Assembly (NCBI RefSeq): GCF_000473105.1
Contig: NZ_KI421498.1
Location: forward strand, 1,488,001-1,552,000
Reading direction: 5' to 3'
Length of the DNA stretch: 64,000 nucleotides
Origin: Phaeobacter inhibens DSM 16374
GTDB taxonomy: Bacteria; Pseudomonadota; Alphaproteobacteria; Rhodobacterales; Rhodobacteraceae
The translations under genes were made by a program, and so were the position numbers. The notes beneath the pieces were generated by a model that was given only the letters and a program-made list of their open reading frames with translations, was not told where the DNA came from and ran no database searches. This document shows, in pieces, positions 1 to 7,788 of this stretch. How positions within the stretch are numbered: position 1 is the first letter of the stretch; every line of letters begins with the position of its first letter.

Positions 1-239
1 CCCGCTTCTGCGACGAGGAATTCGACAAGCTGCACGCCGAACTGTCCCAAACGGCTGGTCTGGAAGCGCGTGCGGAAATCGCCAAGCGCCTGAACGATAT
101 CATTGTCGAAAAAGGTGGCATGATTCCACTGGTTCACCGTGGCCGTCTGTCCGCGCGCTCCAACACCCTGGGTGGCGTGGATCTGAACGTCTGGGACACC
201 GAGCTGTGGAACGCAGCTGACTGGCACCGCACCGAGTAA
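1..239 (+). CDS. ABC transporter solute-binding protein, C-terminal fragment
   Basis: The window begins inside this gene; the last 78 codons are visible in the frame that starts at base 3 and end at TAA 237-239. The tail (…LVHRGRLSARSNTLGG…WNAADWHRTE) resembles the C-terminus of family 5 periplasmic oligopeptide/dipeptide-binding proteins, which capture the substrate and deliver it to the membrane permease. The identity is supported mostly by context, because two DppB/DppC-type permease genes follow on the same strand. The N-terminus and signal peptide lie outside the window, so the substrate cannot be judged. Confidence 0.75.
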   Translation, partial: RFCDEEFDKLHAELSQTAGLEARAEIAKRLNDIIVEKGGMIPLVHRGRLSARSNTLGGVDLNVWDTELWNAADWHRTE

Positions 240-257
240 GCGTCTAACGCCTGCAGT

Positions 258-285
258 GGCCCCGGTAACGCGCCGGGGCCTCTTG
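258..285 (+). terminator. hairpin between binding protein and permease genes
   Basis: An 8 bp perfect stem (GGCCCCGG 258-265, CCGGGGCC 273-280) with a 7 base loop follows the binding-protein stop codon; only a short TCTT tract comes after it. In ABC operons such a structure often stabilises the 3' end of the abundant binding-protein message and attenuates permease expression. It may be a partial terminator rather than a full one. Confidence 0.6.
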
Positions 286-388
286 CCATTTACGTCCGAA
301 TGACGTCATTGCATCGGCCAGAAATGGATCTCAGGCAAAAGACCGCCCAGTTCCACCCCATTCTTCCAATTGCAAAGGCGCCTACTGG

Positions 389-1396
389 ATGCTGACCTTT
401 ACAATCAGACGCCTTGTCCTGTCGGTTCCGACGCTTCTGTTCATCAGCCTTGTTATCTTTTTGCTGCTTGAACTCGCGCCCGGTGACCCGATGGCTCAGG
501 TCCCTCTGACCGTCCCCCCCGAAGTCAAAGAAAAGATGCGTGAGGCGCTTGGCCTTGGCCAACCCGCGCATATCCGATTCTGGAAATGGATCGTACAGTT
601 CTTCTGGATCGAACCTCAGGTTCTGATCGACCATTATTTTGGCACCAGCTTTTCAGCCGGTGACCTGCGCGTGATCTCCTGGCAGACCCGCTCGCCAGTG
701 ATGGATATCGTTGTGCAGCGCATGCCGCAGACCCTCTGGGTTGTGGGCACTGCCTATCTGGTGGCGATCGCCATCGCCCTGCCTATCGGCATTTATTCGG
801 CCTACCGCCAGTACAGCTGGTTCGATCAGGTCGGCACCTTTGTGTCGATGGTCGGCTTCTCGGTGCCGCCGTTCTTCTCCGGCGTATTGGTGATCGTGAT
901 TTTCTCGGTTCAGCTTGGTTGGTTCCCCTCCATCTATGACACCACTCATGTGGTGAACAGTTGGGACTCCTTCGTCAAACAGCTGCAACAGATGGTCATG
1001 CCGGTCATGGTTCTGGCCTTGCAAATCACCGCACAGCTCAGCCGCTTCATGCGCGCGTCGATGCTGGACAACCTCAACCAGGATTACGTCCGCACCGCCC
1101 GCGCCAAGGGCCTCAGCGAATATGTGGTTGTGATGGTCCATGTGCTGCGCAATTCAATGATTCCCGTGGTCACCGTGATTGCCTTGGGCATTCCCGCGAT
1201 CTTCGGCGGCGCCATCATCACTGAACAGGTGTTCAAGGTGAACGGCATCGGTCAGCTGCTGATCGGCGCGATTGAGGCCAACGACCTGCCGATGGTGCAG
1301 ACACTGACCTTCATCTTCGCGGTGCTGATTGTTCTCTTCAACCTGATCGCAGACGTGCTCTATGGCATTCTAGACCCGAGGATCCGCTATGACTGA
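389..1396 (+). CDS. Peptide-type ABC transporter permease (DppB/OppB family)
   Basis: 335-residue inner-membrane permease of the binding-protein-dependent transport family. The N-terminus (MLTFTIRRLVLSVPTLLFIS) is the usual first membrane helix of DppB/OppB proteins. Several further hydrophobic helices follow, and the cytoplasmic EAA loop that contacts the ATPase lies at about residues 234-255 (RTARAKGLSEYVVVM…). The length is normal for the family. It follows the binding-protein gene by 149 bases and overlaps the next permease by 8 bases, so the two permeases are probably co-translated to form a heterodimer. The substrate is unknown; peptides, nickel or opines are all possible in this family. 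Confidence 0.9.
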   Translation: MLTFTIRRLVLSVPTLLFISLVIFLLLELAPGDPMAQVPLTVPPEVKEKMREALGLGQPAHIRFWKWIVQFFWIEPQVLIDHYFGTSFSAGDLRVISWQTRSPVMDIVVQRMPQTLWVVGTAYLVAIAIALPIGIYSAYRQYSWFDQVGTFVSMVGFSVPPFFSGVLVIVIFSVQLGWFPSIYDTTHVVNSWDSFVKQLQQMVMPVMVLALQITAQLSRFMRASMLDNLNQDYVRTARAKGLSEYVVVMVHVLRNSMIPVVTVIALGIPAIFGGAIITEQVFKVNGIGQLLIGAIEANDLPMVQTLTFIFAVLIVLFNLIADVLYGILDPRIRYD

Positions 1397-2360
1397 TAAG
1401 GACCGTCTGGTTCCCGACGAAGGGATTGCCCCCGCCTCCACCGCCCTGCCCGCCGCAGGTGTGATGGAAGAGCTGGACCAACCGCCCCGCAGCCAATGGC
1501 TGGATGTGTGGGATCAGTTCAAATCGCACAAGGGCGCTATGCTTGGCGGGGCCTTGTTCCTGCTGATTGTACTGACGGTTTATCTTGGACCGTTTTTCTG
1601 GGACATCGATGCCACGCGCATTGATATTCGCGCACGTAACCAAGGCCCCAGCTGGGCGCACCCCTTTGGTACCGATCAGCTGGGGCGCGACATGCTGGCC
1701 CGGATGATGGCAGGGGGGGCGACATCTGTTTCGGTTGGTCTGACTGCAATGCTGCTGGCCTTGTTCCTTGGTTCGCTGGTTGGCGTGATGGCGGGGTTTT
1801 TCAAACGGCTCGACGGCCCGCTGATGCGTCTGACTGATCTGTTCCTGGCGCTGCCTCTGCTGCCACTGCTGTTGGTCATGATGCTGCTGTTCCGCGAGCC
1901 GCTGAACGCAACCTTTGGACCGGAACAGGGGATTTTCATCCTGATCGTGGCCTCCATCGGCATCACCAGTTGGATGCCCACCGCACGGATTGTGCGGGGC
2001 GATGTGCTGGCGATCAAGGAACGCGAGTTCGTGCTGGCCGCGCGCTCCATCGGGACCACCAACACCAAGCTGATCTCGCGTCACATTCTGCCCAATGTGC
2101 TGTCGCCCATCATGGTCTCGGCCACACTGGGGATTGCGACCGCCATCATCACCGAGTCGGCTTTGTCCTTCCTCGGCCTTGGCTTCCCGCCGGATTTCCC
2201 CACATGGGGCCGCCTGCTCTATGATGCGACGGACTATCTTCAGCAGTATCCCGAGCGGGTGTTCTGGCCCGGCATGGCGATTTCCATGACCGTGCTGAGC
2301 GTCAACTACCTTGGAGACGGTCTGCGTGATGCGCTGGATCCGCGGATCCGGGGCCGCTGA
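1389..2360 (+). CDS. Peptide-type ABC transporter permease (DppC/OppC family)
   Basis: 323-residue partner permease. It has a hydrophilic N-terminal extension of about 45 residues, then a hydrophobic helix near residue 55, the typical OppC motif HPFGTDQLGRDMLARMM near residue 90, and an EAA loop around residues 210-236 (EREFVLAARSIGTTNTKL…). The start codon overlaps the end of the upstream permease by 8 bases. No ATPase gene follows: a strong terminator sits 60 bases downstream. The ATP-binding subunits must therefore lie upstream of the window or elsewhere. Confidence 0.9.
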   Translation: MTDKDRLVPDEGIAPASTALPAAGVMEELDQPPRSQWLDVWDQFKSHKGAMLGGALFLLIVLTVYLGPFFWDIDATRIDIRARNQGPSWAHPFGTDQLGRDMLARMMAGGATSVSVGLTAMLLALFLGSLVGVMAGFFKRLDGPLMRLTDLFLALPLLPLLLVMMLLFREPLNATFGPEQGIFILIVASIGITSWMPTARIVRGDVLAIKEREFVLAARSIGTTNTKLISRHILPNVLSPIMVSATLGIATAIITESALSFLGLGFPPDFPTWGRLLYDATDYLQQYPERVFWPGMAISMTVLSVNYLGDGLRDALDPRIRGR

Positions 2361-2422
2361 GCCCCCCACCGAGAGGCGCGTGTAGCGGCAAACACCCCTA
2401 CACATTCAAATAAAAACATATC

Positions 2423-2459
2423 AACCGGCCACTTCCCCAAGGTGGCCGGTTTGTTTTTG
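2423..2459 (+). terminator. Rho-independent terminator after the ABC permease genes
   Basis: A 10 bp perfect stem (AACCGGCCAC 2423-2432, GTGGCCGGTT 2442-2451) with a 9 base loop is followed by a T-rich run (TTTGTTTTTGT). It ends the transporter operon. Confidence 0.9.
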
Positions 2460-2644
2460 TCTGCTGCGAACGCGTCAGGACGTCTGGCCCAGATAGACCG
2501 ACCCAGACAGAATATTCTCCTACACGCTGCGTGGTCACATCTGGATCCGAGGCTTGCCCACCGCCGACAAAACAGTCATTTCGGGAAAATATTCCAAAAG
2601 CGACGAATCTCGTCGCAGCCCTGTCGCAGTCACGGAGACCGCAT

Positions 2645-3718
2645 ATGTTCGAAACACTTGGCTTTGAAGACACCACCGCCCGCGCGGTTTCGGTCCTGTT
2701 TGCCCTGGGTCTCGGGATCCTCTTTGGCGGCCTCGCGCAGCTGACCCGGTTTTGCTTTCGCCGCGCCGTGGTCGGTGAGGATCGCCGACAGGCCGCAGGC
2801 GTCTGGGCGATGGCACTGGCTGTCGCCGTTCTCGGGACACAGGCGGGTGTGGCGCTTGGCTGGATCAGCTTTGCCGAGCATCGCCTGATGGTGGCCGATC
2901 TGCCCATCGCTGCTGTGATCCTCGGCGGGGTGATGTTCGGCGTCGGGATGGTGCTGACACGCGGCTGTGTCTCCCGGCTGATGGTGCTGACCGGCAGCGG
3001 TAACCTACGCGCGCTGGTGGTGATCGTGACCTTTGCCATTGTTGCCCATGCCACGCTTAAAGGCGTGCTTGCTCCGTTGCGCACCTGGATTGGCGGCGTA
3101 ACCTTGCCGGTCGGCGACTATGCCTCATTGGCGACACTGACCGGTGCGCCCTTGGTGGTTGCCGCAGTGATCGCTGCTGCTGCGCTTGTCCTAGCCCTGC
3201 GCTCCGGCAATCGTGCGCTGCCACTGCTCGGCGGGGCACTGATCGGCGCGCTGGTGCCGCTTGCCTGGGTGGGCACTGGCTATGTGCTGTTCGACGAATT
3301 TGACCCGATCGCGATGGAGAGCCTGTCGTTTACCGCGCCCTCTGCCGAGACTCTGTTCTATACTCTGGCCTCCAGTGCCGTACCGGCTGGCTTTGGTACT
3401 GGTCTGGTCGGTGGCGTGCTGATCGGCGCGCTGGTCGCCGCCCTCCTGAGTGGCAGTTTTCAATGGCAGAGCTTTGAGAGCCCGCGCCAGACAGGCCGCT
3501 ACCTCAGTGGCGCTGTGTTGATGGGTATTGGCGGTGTTCTGGCAGGCGGTTGCACCGTTGGTGCAGGCCTTGCGGGTATTCCGACACTCAGCCTTGCCGC
3601 GGTGCTGGCGCTGGTGTCAATCGCAGCAGGTGGCCTGGCCGCAGATGCCTGGATCAATGCAGCCGCTTCCGGATCTGACGCACAGCGAGCCACACCAGCA
3701 GTACAACCGGCAGAGTAA
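2645..3718 (+). CDS. YeeE/YedE family thiosulfate/sulfur transporter
   Basis: 357-residue polytopic membrane protein of the YeeE/YedE (TsuA-like) family, which imports thiosulfate or related sulfur compounds. The three short motifs that carry the family's substrate-relay cysteines are all present: LTRFCFRR (C37), LTRGCVSR (C108) and AGGCTVGAGLAG (C303). I chose the ATG at 2645 because the residues begin MFETLGFEDTTAR and the first hydrophobic helix follows at once; the frame is open upstream to 2531 but that stretch is not membrane-like. The 3' end overlaps the convergent DUF3422 gene by 65 bases. No tusA-like or sox gene is adjacent, so the fate of the sulfur is not shown here. Confidence 0.85.
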   Translation: MFETLGFEDTTARAVSVLFALGLGILFGGLAQLTRFCFRRAVVGEDRRQAAGVWAMALAVAVLGTQAGVALGWISFAEHRLMVADLPIAAVILGGVMFGVGMVLTRGCVSRLMVLTGSGNLRALVVIVTFAIVAHATLKGVLAPLRTWIGGVTLPVGDYASLATLTGAPLVVAAVIAAAALVLALRSGNRALPLLGGALIGALVPLAWVGTGYVLFDEFDPIAMESLSFTAPSAETLFYTLASSAVPAGFGTGLVGGVLIGALVAALLSGSFQWQSFESPRQTGRYLSGAVLMGIGGVLAGGCTVGAGLAGIPTLSLAAVLALVSIAAGGLAADAWINAAASGSDAQRATPAVQPAE

Positions 3719-4934
3719 GCGCTGCCGTCATCATGCCCTTGCTGAGGTCCAAGACCTTGGCAAGGGGGTAGAGCGCATAAGACGCCAGCGACACGGCATA
3801 GTAGCTGATCGCAACCACTGACAGCCCCTCCACCGTGTGCTGCAGACGCAACGCCATATCTGCGCGCCGGTCCATGCTTTCCAACAGCGCCTGATTTTGT
3901 GCGCTGCGTTCAACATCCACGCGGGTCCGCAACAGTTCCCCTGCACGCCGTGCCCTGTCTGCCAAAGTGGCCAGCCGTCCTTCGGTCGATTTTACGGTCC
4001 GCATGGCAGGCTCAAACCGGCGCAACATGAACTCGGCAAAGGTCTGATACCCTTCAAACCGAGCCTCCCGTAGCAGCGCAATGCGCTGGTTGACCAGCGC
4101 ATCATAGGCCCCCGTCGCCCCAAAGCGAAACGCAGCCTGCGCTGCCATCGCTTCCAACTCAGCAGAGACGATCAGCAGCTGCGACAATGTCTGTTCGGCG
4201 GGCATTCGGTCGCCGGTCATCTCCACCATCATTTCGCTCAGATGTGTATCAAGCGCCCCAATCGTTGGGCTGAGGCCGCGCGCCCGGGAAAAGCCGAGCA
4301 TCGACATGGCGCGATATGTTTCGATCTCGCAAAGACGCTGCACCACCCGGCCAATCCGCTGGGCGCCCGTTTCCCTGTTCGGAAAGACGGCAAACCGCAT
4401 GTGACCGGCTGGATCAATACGGAAATCCCCAGCCACCACACAGCTGTCATCCAGCACCCGCGCAACGGCCAGACTCTCAGGGACAAACCAATCGGTCAGC
4501 GCGCGGCGCACATCCGCAACCTCGCCGCGTGGCAGGACTCGCAACATCAGCGAGGTAATGCGTTGGCCCGGCGCCTCGGACAGCCAATCAGACGGGAACA
4601 CATCGAAATCCGCAGGATCGTAAGGTCGCTCGCTGATGCCATCAAAATACAGCGTGTAAGACACAAATTCGGTGTGCTGTTCCCATTTCAGGGTATGACG
4701 CCCCAGTTGCGCGGAATGATGCGTCGCACCCGGTTTGGGATGCGGCACACCATGCCGGTCCAGCAAGGCCACCAGATGTGCGAGGTCCTGGCTGCGATCA
4801 CGATGCACCGCCTCTTGCGGCTGTTTGATTGCAAGATAGATCACCGTTGAGGGGTTGCTCATCGTCGGGAACGGGCGGGCATGCAGCTCATTGGCCAGCT
4901 GGTAGCGCAGCGGGTGGTCTTGGATCGGCGGCAT
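3654..4934 (-). CDS. DUF3422 family membrane-anchored protein
   Basis: 426-residue protein of the DUF3422 family, common in alphaproteobacteria and of unknown function. The start at 4934 gives the family-typical N-terminus MPPIQDHPLRYQLANELHARPFP; the upstream extension to 4961 looks untypical. Most of the protein is soluble and helical, with an Arg-rich segment near residues 330-360. Two hydrophobic helices close the C-terminus (VVAISYYAVSLASYALYPLA and MMTAALTLPVVLLVWLAV), ending in a basic tail. This suggests a tail-anchored inner-membrane protein facing the cytoplasm. It converges on the sulfur transporter gene and overlaps its end, which does not imply shared function. Confidence 0.8.
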   Translation of the reverse strand: MPPIQDHPLRYQLANELHARPFPTMSNPSTVIYLAIKQPQEAVHRDRSQDLAHLVALLDRHGVPHPKPGATHHSAQLGRHTLKWEQHTEFVSYTLYFDGISERPYDPADFDVFPSDWLSEAPGQRITSLMLRVLPRGEVADVRRALTDWFVPESLAVARVLDDSCVVAGDFRIDPAGHMRFAVFPNRETGAQRIGRVVQRLCEIETYRAMSMLGFSRARGLSPTIGALDTHLSEMMVEMTGDRMPAEQTLSQLLIVSAELEAMAAQAAFRFGATGAYDALVNQRIALLREARFEGYQTFAEFMLRRFEPAMRTVKSTEGRLATLADRARRAGELLRTRVDVERSAQNQALLESMDRRADMALRLQHTVEGLSVVAISYYAVSLASYALYPLAKVLDLSKGMMTAALTLPVVLLVWLAVRQIRKRLH

Positions 4935-5065
4935 CTGTGGTCTCCCTGAGCAGCAGACCACAAGTTAGCCGAGGTGGAGCAACCTGTAAAGAATTACGTT
5001 ATTTCAAAGCTTTAACAGGATACAACCGTATACAATCACGGAATACTCGACGCCAGACATCGACA

Positions 5066-5437
5066 TTACGCCGCCTCGAACACCTCAATCGCCGCATTCA
5101 AACCATTGATGGCCTCAGGCATGCCGCCATAGATCTCCATCTGCCAGATGACCTCCAGAATCTCGGCTTCGCTTGCCCCCGCCGCACGGGTGTGGGCGAT
5201 GTTTATCTTCAACTGCGGCGTCGTCTGAGCGCCCAGCGCCGTCAGCGCGGCAATCGTACAGAGCTGCCGTGTGCGCAGGTCCAGACCCTCACGCGCGTAG
5301 TGGCGCCCATAGGCCCATTCCACCAGGCTCTCCGCCATTCCCGGCAGATGTGCGTCGTAGCGCTCTGCCAAAATCGCTTCCAGATTTGGGTTCAGCTCTG
5401 CCAGAAGATTGCGGCCATTGGTCAATGCGTCAGACAT
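5066..5437 (-). CDS. Carboxymuconolactone decarboxylase family protein
   Basis: 123-residue all-helical protein of the CMD family (PcaC-like). The core signature is visible in the middle (YGRHYAREGLDLRTRQLCTIAALTALGAQTTPQLKINIAHTRAAGASEAEI). It lacks the CxxC pair of AhpD-type peroxidase partners, so a disulfide-based peroxidase role is unlikely. PcaC itself acts in protocatechuate breakdown, but no other pca gene is near, so the substrate is open. Its ATG lies inside the end of the upstream MerR gene (ATGTCTGA, 8 base overlap), so the two are translationally coupled. The enzyme is probably the regulator's main target. Confidence 0.82.
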   Translation of the reverse strand: MSDALTNGRNLLAELNPNLEAILAERYDAHLPGMAESLVEWAYGRHYAREGLDLRTRQLCTIAALTALGAQTTPQLKINIAHTRAAGASEAEILEVIWQMEIYGGMPEAINGLNAAIEVFEAA

Positions 5438-5798
5438 CTGCGCTTTCCTTTTCCAAGTCGTGGTAGATCGCCACCTTGCGATCCATCAGGGCAAGCGTGT
5501 CATGAAGCTGCTCCAGCTGTCGGCGGATCACCTCGCGGTGGGCCTCCAGCATTTCGCGCCGTTCGGCCAGTGTGTCCCGCCCCCGCGCCCGCAACCGGGC
5601 ATAGCGGACCCGATCCGCCTGTTTCATTCCGGTGGCGTTCAACTGACCCAGAAAACGGATCCAGCCGAGGATATCACGGTCATAGACGCGCCGCCCGGCG
5701 GCATCGCGTGCGGGCGGATCGATCAACCCAATCTTCTCGTAAAAGCGCAGGGTATCTACGCTCAGGCCTGTGGCCATCGCCACTTCTGAAATCTTCAT
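5430..5798 (-). CDS. MerR family transcriptional regulator
   Basis: 122-residue regulator. The N-terminal winged helix is typical of MerR (MKISEVAMATGLSVDTLRFYEKIGLI, residues 1-26, then the RRVYDRDIL wing). A long dimerisation helix occupies about residues 75-110. No C-terminal cysteine cluster is present, so it does not look like a metal sensor; small organic ligands are more likely. The ATG at 5798 is chosen because the HTH begins there. The gene is first in a two-gene operon with the CMD-like protein and has a classical MerR promoter with a 19 bp spacer upstream (5842-5872), which indicates autoregulation. Confidence 0.9.
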   Translation of the reverse strand: MKISEVAMATGLSVDTLRFYEKIGLIDPPARDAAGRRVYDRDILGWIRFLGQLNATGMKQADRVRYARLRARGRDTLAERREMLEAHREVIRRQLEQLHDTLALMDRKVAIYHDLEKESADV

Positions 5799-5817
5799 GC
5801 ACGTCTCTCTTGCTGCC

Positions 5818-5832
5818 CACCCATCATGGGTG
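5818..5832. promoter_or_regulatory. 15 bp palindrome in the merR leader
   Basis: Arms CACCCAT (5818-5824) and ATGGGTG (5826-5832) flank a single C. It lies at or just after the expected transcription start of the MerR-CMD operon, 20 bases before the start codon. It could be a second operator or a small leader hairpin. Confidence 0.45.
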
Positions 5833-5841
5833 AGTCGGAAC

Positions 5842-5872
5842 ATCCTAGCGGTTGGAGTACGCTCCAGCTCAA
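5842..5872 (-). promoter_or_regulatory. MerR-type promoter/operator with 19 bp spacer
   Basis: Read on the minus strand: TTGAGC (-35, 5872-5867), a 19 base spacer, then TAGGAT (-10, 5847-5842). The spacer holds the inverted repeat TGGAG-N4-CTCCA (5853-5866). The overlong spacer with a centred dyad is the hallmark of promoters that MerR proteins activate by DNA distortion. The -35 box overlaps the stop codon of the upstream VOC gene. The start codon of merR is 43 bases downstream of the -10. Confidence 0.8.
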
Positions 5873-6243
5873 GCAGTATCTGCAGCCCGTCCAATCGGTT
5901 GCCAGAGTTCTATCGGATTGCCTTCCGGGTCATGCAACCGCGCGAAATAGCCAATCTCACCGTCCCACTCCGGCCGCGTCTCAACAGCAATGTCTGCGGC
6001 GGTCAGCTGTGCGATCATCGCGGCCAGATCCGTCACCCGGAAATTGATCATCCACTGCTTGGTCTGATCTCCGAAATAATCGGTATCCTCGGCAAACGGG
6101 GCAAAGACAGTATACCCCCCTTGTTGCATCCAGGGTGTCCCCCCAACAGGGTCGATTCCCAGATGGTCATTGTACCATCGGCTGAGCGCTTCGGGGTCTT
6201 TGGCGCGGAAAAACACGCCACCTATGCCTTGGGCCTTTTCCAT
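5869..6243 (-). CDS. VOC (glyoxalase/bleomycin resistance) family protein
   Basis: 124-residue single VOC module. Visible family features are the opening strand with a phenylalanine pair (GIGGVFFRAKDPEALSRWYNDHLG), and the closing FARLHDPEGNPIELWQP, whose glutamate is the usual metal ligand. The ATG at 6243 has a strong Shine-Dalgarno (GGAGGATGAT just before it); the longer reading to 6282 lacks one. VOC proteins include lyases, dioxygenases and antibiotic-binding proteins, and the substrate cannot be named. Its stop codon overlaps the -35 box of the MerR operon on the same strand. Confidence 0.82.
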   Translation of the reverse strand: MEKAQGIGGVFFRAKDPEALSRWYNDHLGIDPVGGTPWMQQGGYTVFAPFAEDTDYFGDQTKQWMINFRVTDLAAMIAQLTAADIAVETRPEWDGEIGYFARLHDPEGNPIELWQPIGRAADTA

Positions 6244-6286
6244 ATCATCCTCCTCGGCTGCCCTATGGTACCACAGGCCCAAAGAA

Positions 6287-6314
6287 AAAGAGCGCCCTGT
6301 CAGGAGCGCTCTTT
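6287..6314 (-). terminator. Rho-independent terminator of pntAB
   Basis: A 9 bp perfect stem (AAAGAGCGC 6287-6295, GCGCTCTTT 6306-6314) lies just after the pntB stop codon. On the minus strand it is followed by a T-rich run (complement of 6281-6289). Confidence 0.88.
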
Positions 6315-6341
6315 CGATGTGTGCAGCGATGAGGTGAACAA

Positions 6342-7775
6342 TCAGCTGATCATAGTCAGCAGTTTATCCAGGCTGGCCTTGGCATCGCCATAGAACATGC
6401 GCGTATTCTCCTTGAAGAACAGCGGGTTCTCGATGCCCGAGTAGCCCGTACCCTGCCCCCGTTTTGAGACAAACACTTGTTTCGCCTTCCAGCATTCCAG
6501 CACTGGCATGCCAGCGATGGGCGAGTTCGGGTCTTCCTGTGCCGCCGGGTTCACGATGTCGTTGGAGCCAATGACGATCGCCACGTCGGTTTCCGGGAAA
6601 TCGTCGTTGATCTCATCCATTTCCAGCACGATGTCGTAAGGCACTTTCGCCTCTGCGAGGAGCACGTTCATATGGCCCGGCAAACGACCGGCAACCGGAT
6701 GGATCGCAAAGCGGACGTTCTTGCCCTTGGCGCGCAGACGGCGGGTCAGCTCAGCCACATTCTGCTGGGCCTGCGCCACTGCCATACCGTAGCCAGGAAT
6801 GATGACGACACTGTCGGCCTCATCTAGGGCTGCGGCCACACCATCGGCATCAATCGCGATCTGCTCACCGTCGATCTCCATCGCCGGACCCACCGTGCCG
6901 CCAAAACCACCAAGGATCACCGACACAAACGACCGGTTCATCGCCTTGCACATGATGTAGCTGAGGATCGCACCAGAGGAGCCCACAAGCGCACCAACCA
7001 CGATCAACAGATCATTGCCCAGCGAGAAGCCAATCGCCGCTGCGGCCCAGCCTGAGTAGCTGTTCAGCATGGAGACAACCACGGGCATATCCGCGCCGCC
7101 AATACCCATGATCAGGTGGTAGCCGATGAACAGCGCCGCCAGAGTCATCAGGAACAGCGGGAAGAAACCGCCAGTGTTGAAATACCAGATCAGACAGATC
7201 AGCGAGAGACCCGCAGCACCGGCGTTCAGCATATGGCCGCCCGGCAGTTTGGTCGCCGCCGAGGACACTTTGCCTGCCAGCTTGCCATAGGCAATCACCG
7301 ACCCGGTAAAGGTCACAGCACCGATGAAGACACCAAGGAACAGTTCAACCCGCAGGATTGCGATCTCAACACCGTCTTTCTTGGCCAGAAGCGCACCAAA
7401 TCCTTCGAGCGCCTTCTTGGCGGTGTCATCCATCGCCAGAACGCGACCCAGCTCGATATGGGCGATGAAGCCCACGAACACCGCAGCCAGCCCCACCAGC
7501 GAGTGCATCGCCGCAACCAGTTGCGGCATTTCGGTCATCTGCACGCGTTTGGCGACGTAGTAGCCGATGATACCGCCTGCGGCGATCAAGATGATCGACA
7601 ACAGCCACAGACCAGCACCGGGGCCAATCAGCGTTGCCAGAACCGCCAGCGCCATACCGGCGATACCGTACCAAACCGCGCGTTTCGCGCTTTCCTGACC
7701 GCTCAGACCGCCCAGCGACAAGATGAAGAGAACAGCCGCAACCACATAGGCGGCAGTTGTAAAGCCGAAGTCCAT
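6342..7775 (-). CDS. pntB: NAD(P) transhydrogenase subunit beta
   Basis: 477-residue beta subunit of the proton-translocating transhydrogenase, which uses the proton motive force to reduce NADP+ with NADH in the inner membrane. The first ~260 residues hold the membrane helices ([20 protein letters not shown]…). The C-terminal third is the NADP(H)-binding domain III, with the characteristic [15 protein letters not shown] fingerprint and the [13 protein letters not shown]…SPIAGMP and FYGDAK motifs. The ATG at 7775 gives the usual N-terminus; the extension to 7880 runs into pntA. It follows pntA by 13 bases and ends at a clear terminator. Confidence 0.96.
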   Translation of the reverse strand: MDFGFTTAAYVVAAVLFILSLGGLSGQESAKRAVWYGIAGMALAVLATLIGPGAGLWLLSIILIAAGGIIGYYVAKRVQMTEMPQLVAAMHSLVGLAAVFVGFIAHIELGRVLAMDDTAKKALEGFGALLAKKDGVEIAILRVELFLGVFIGAVTFTGSVIAYGKLAGKVSSAATKLPGGHMLNAGAAGLSLICLIWYFNTGGFFPLFLMTLAALFIGYHLIMGIGGADMPVVVSMLNSYSGWAAAAIGFSLGNDLLIVVGALVGSSGAILSYIMCKAMNRSFVSVILGGFGGTVGPAMEIDGEQIAIDADGVAAALDEADSVVIIPGYGMAVAQAQQNVAELTRRLRAKGKNVRFAIHPVAGRLPGHMNVLLAEAKVPYDIVLEMDEINDDFPETDVAIVIGSNDIVNPAAQEDPNSPIAGMPVLECWKAKQVFVSKRGQGTGYSGIENPLFFKENTRMFYGDAKASLDKLLTMIS

Positions 7776-7788
7776 TATGCCGGCCTCC

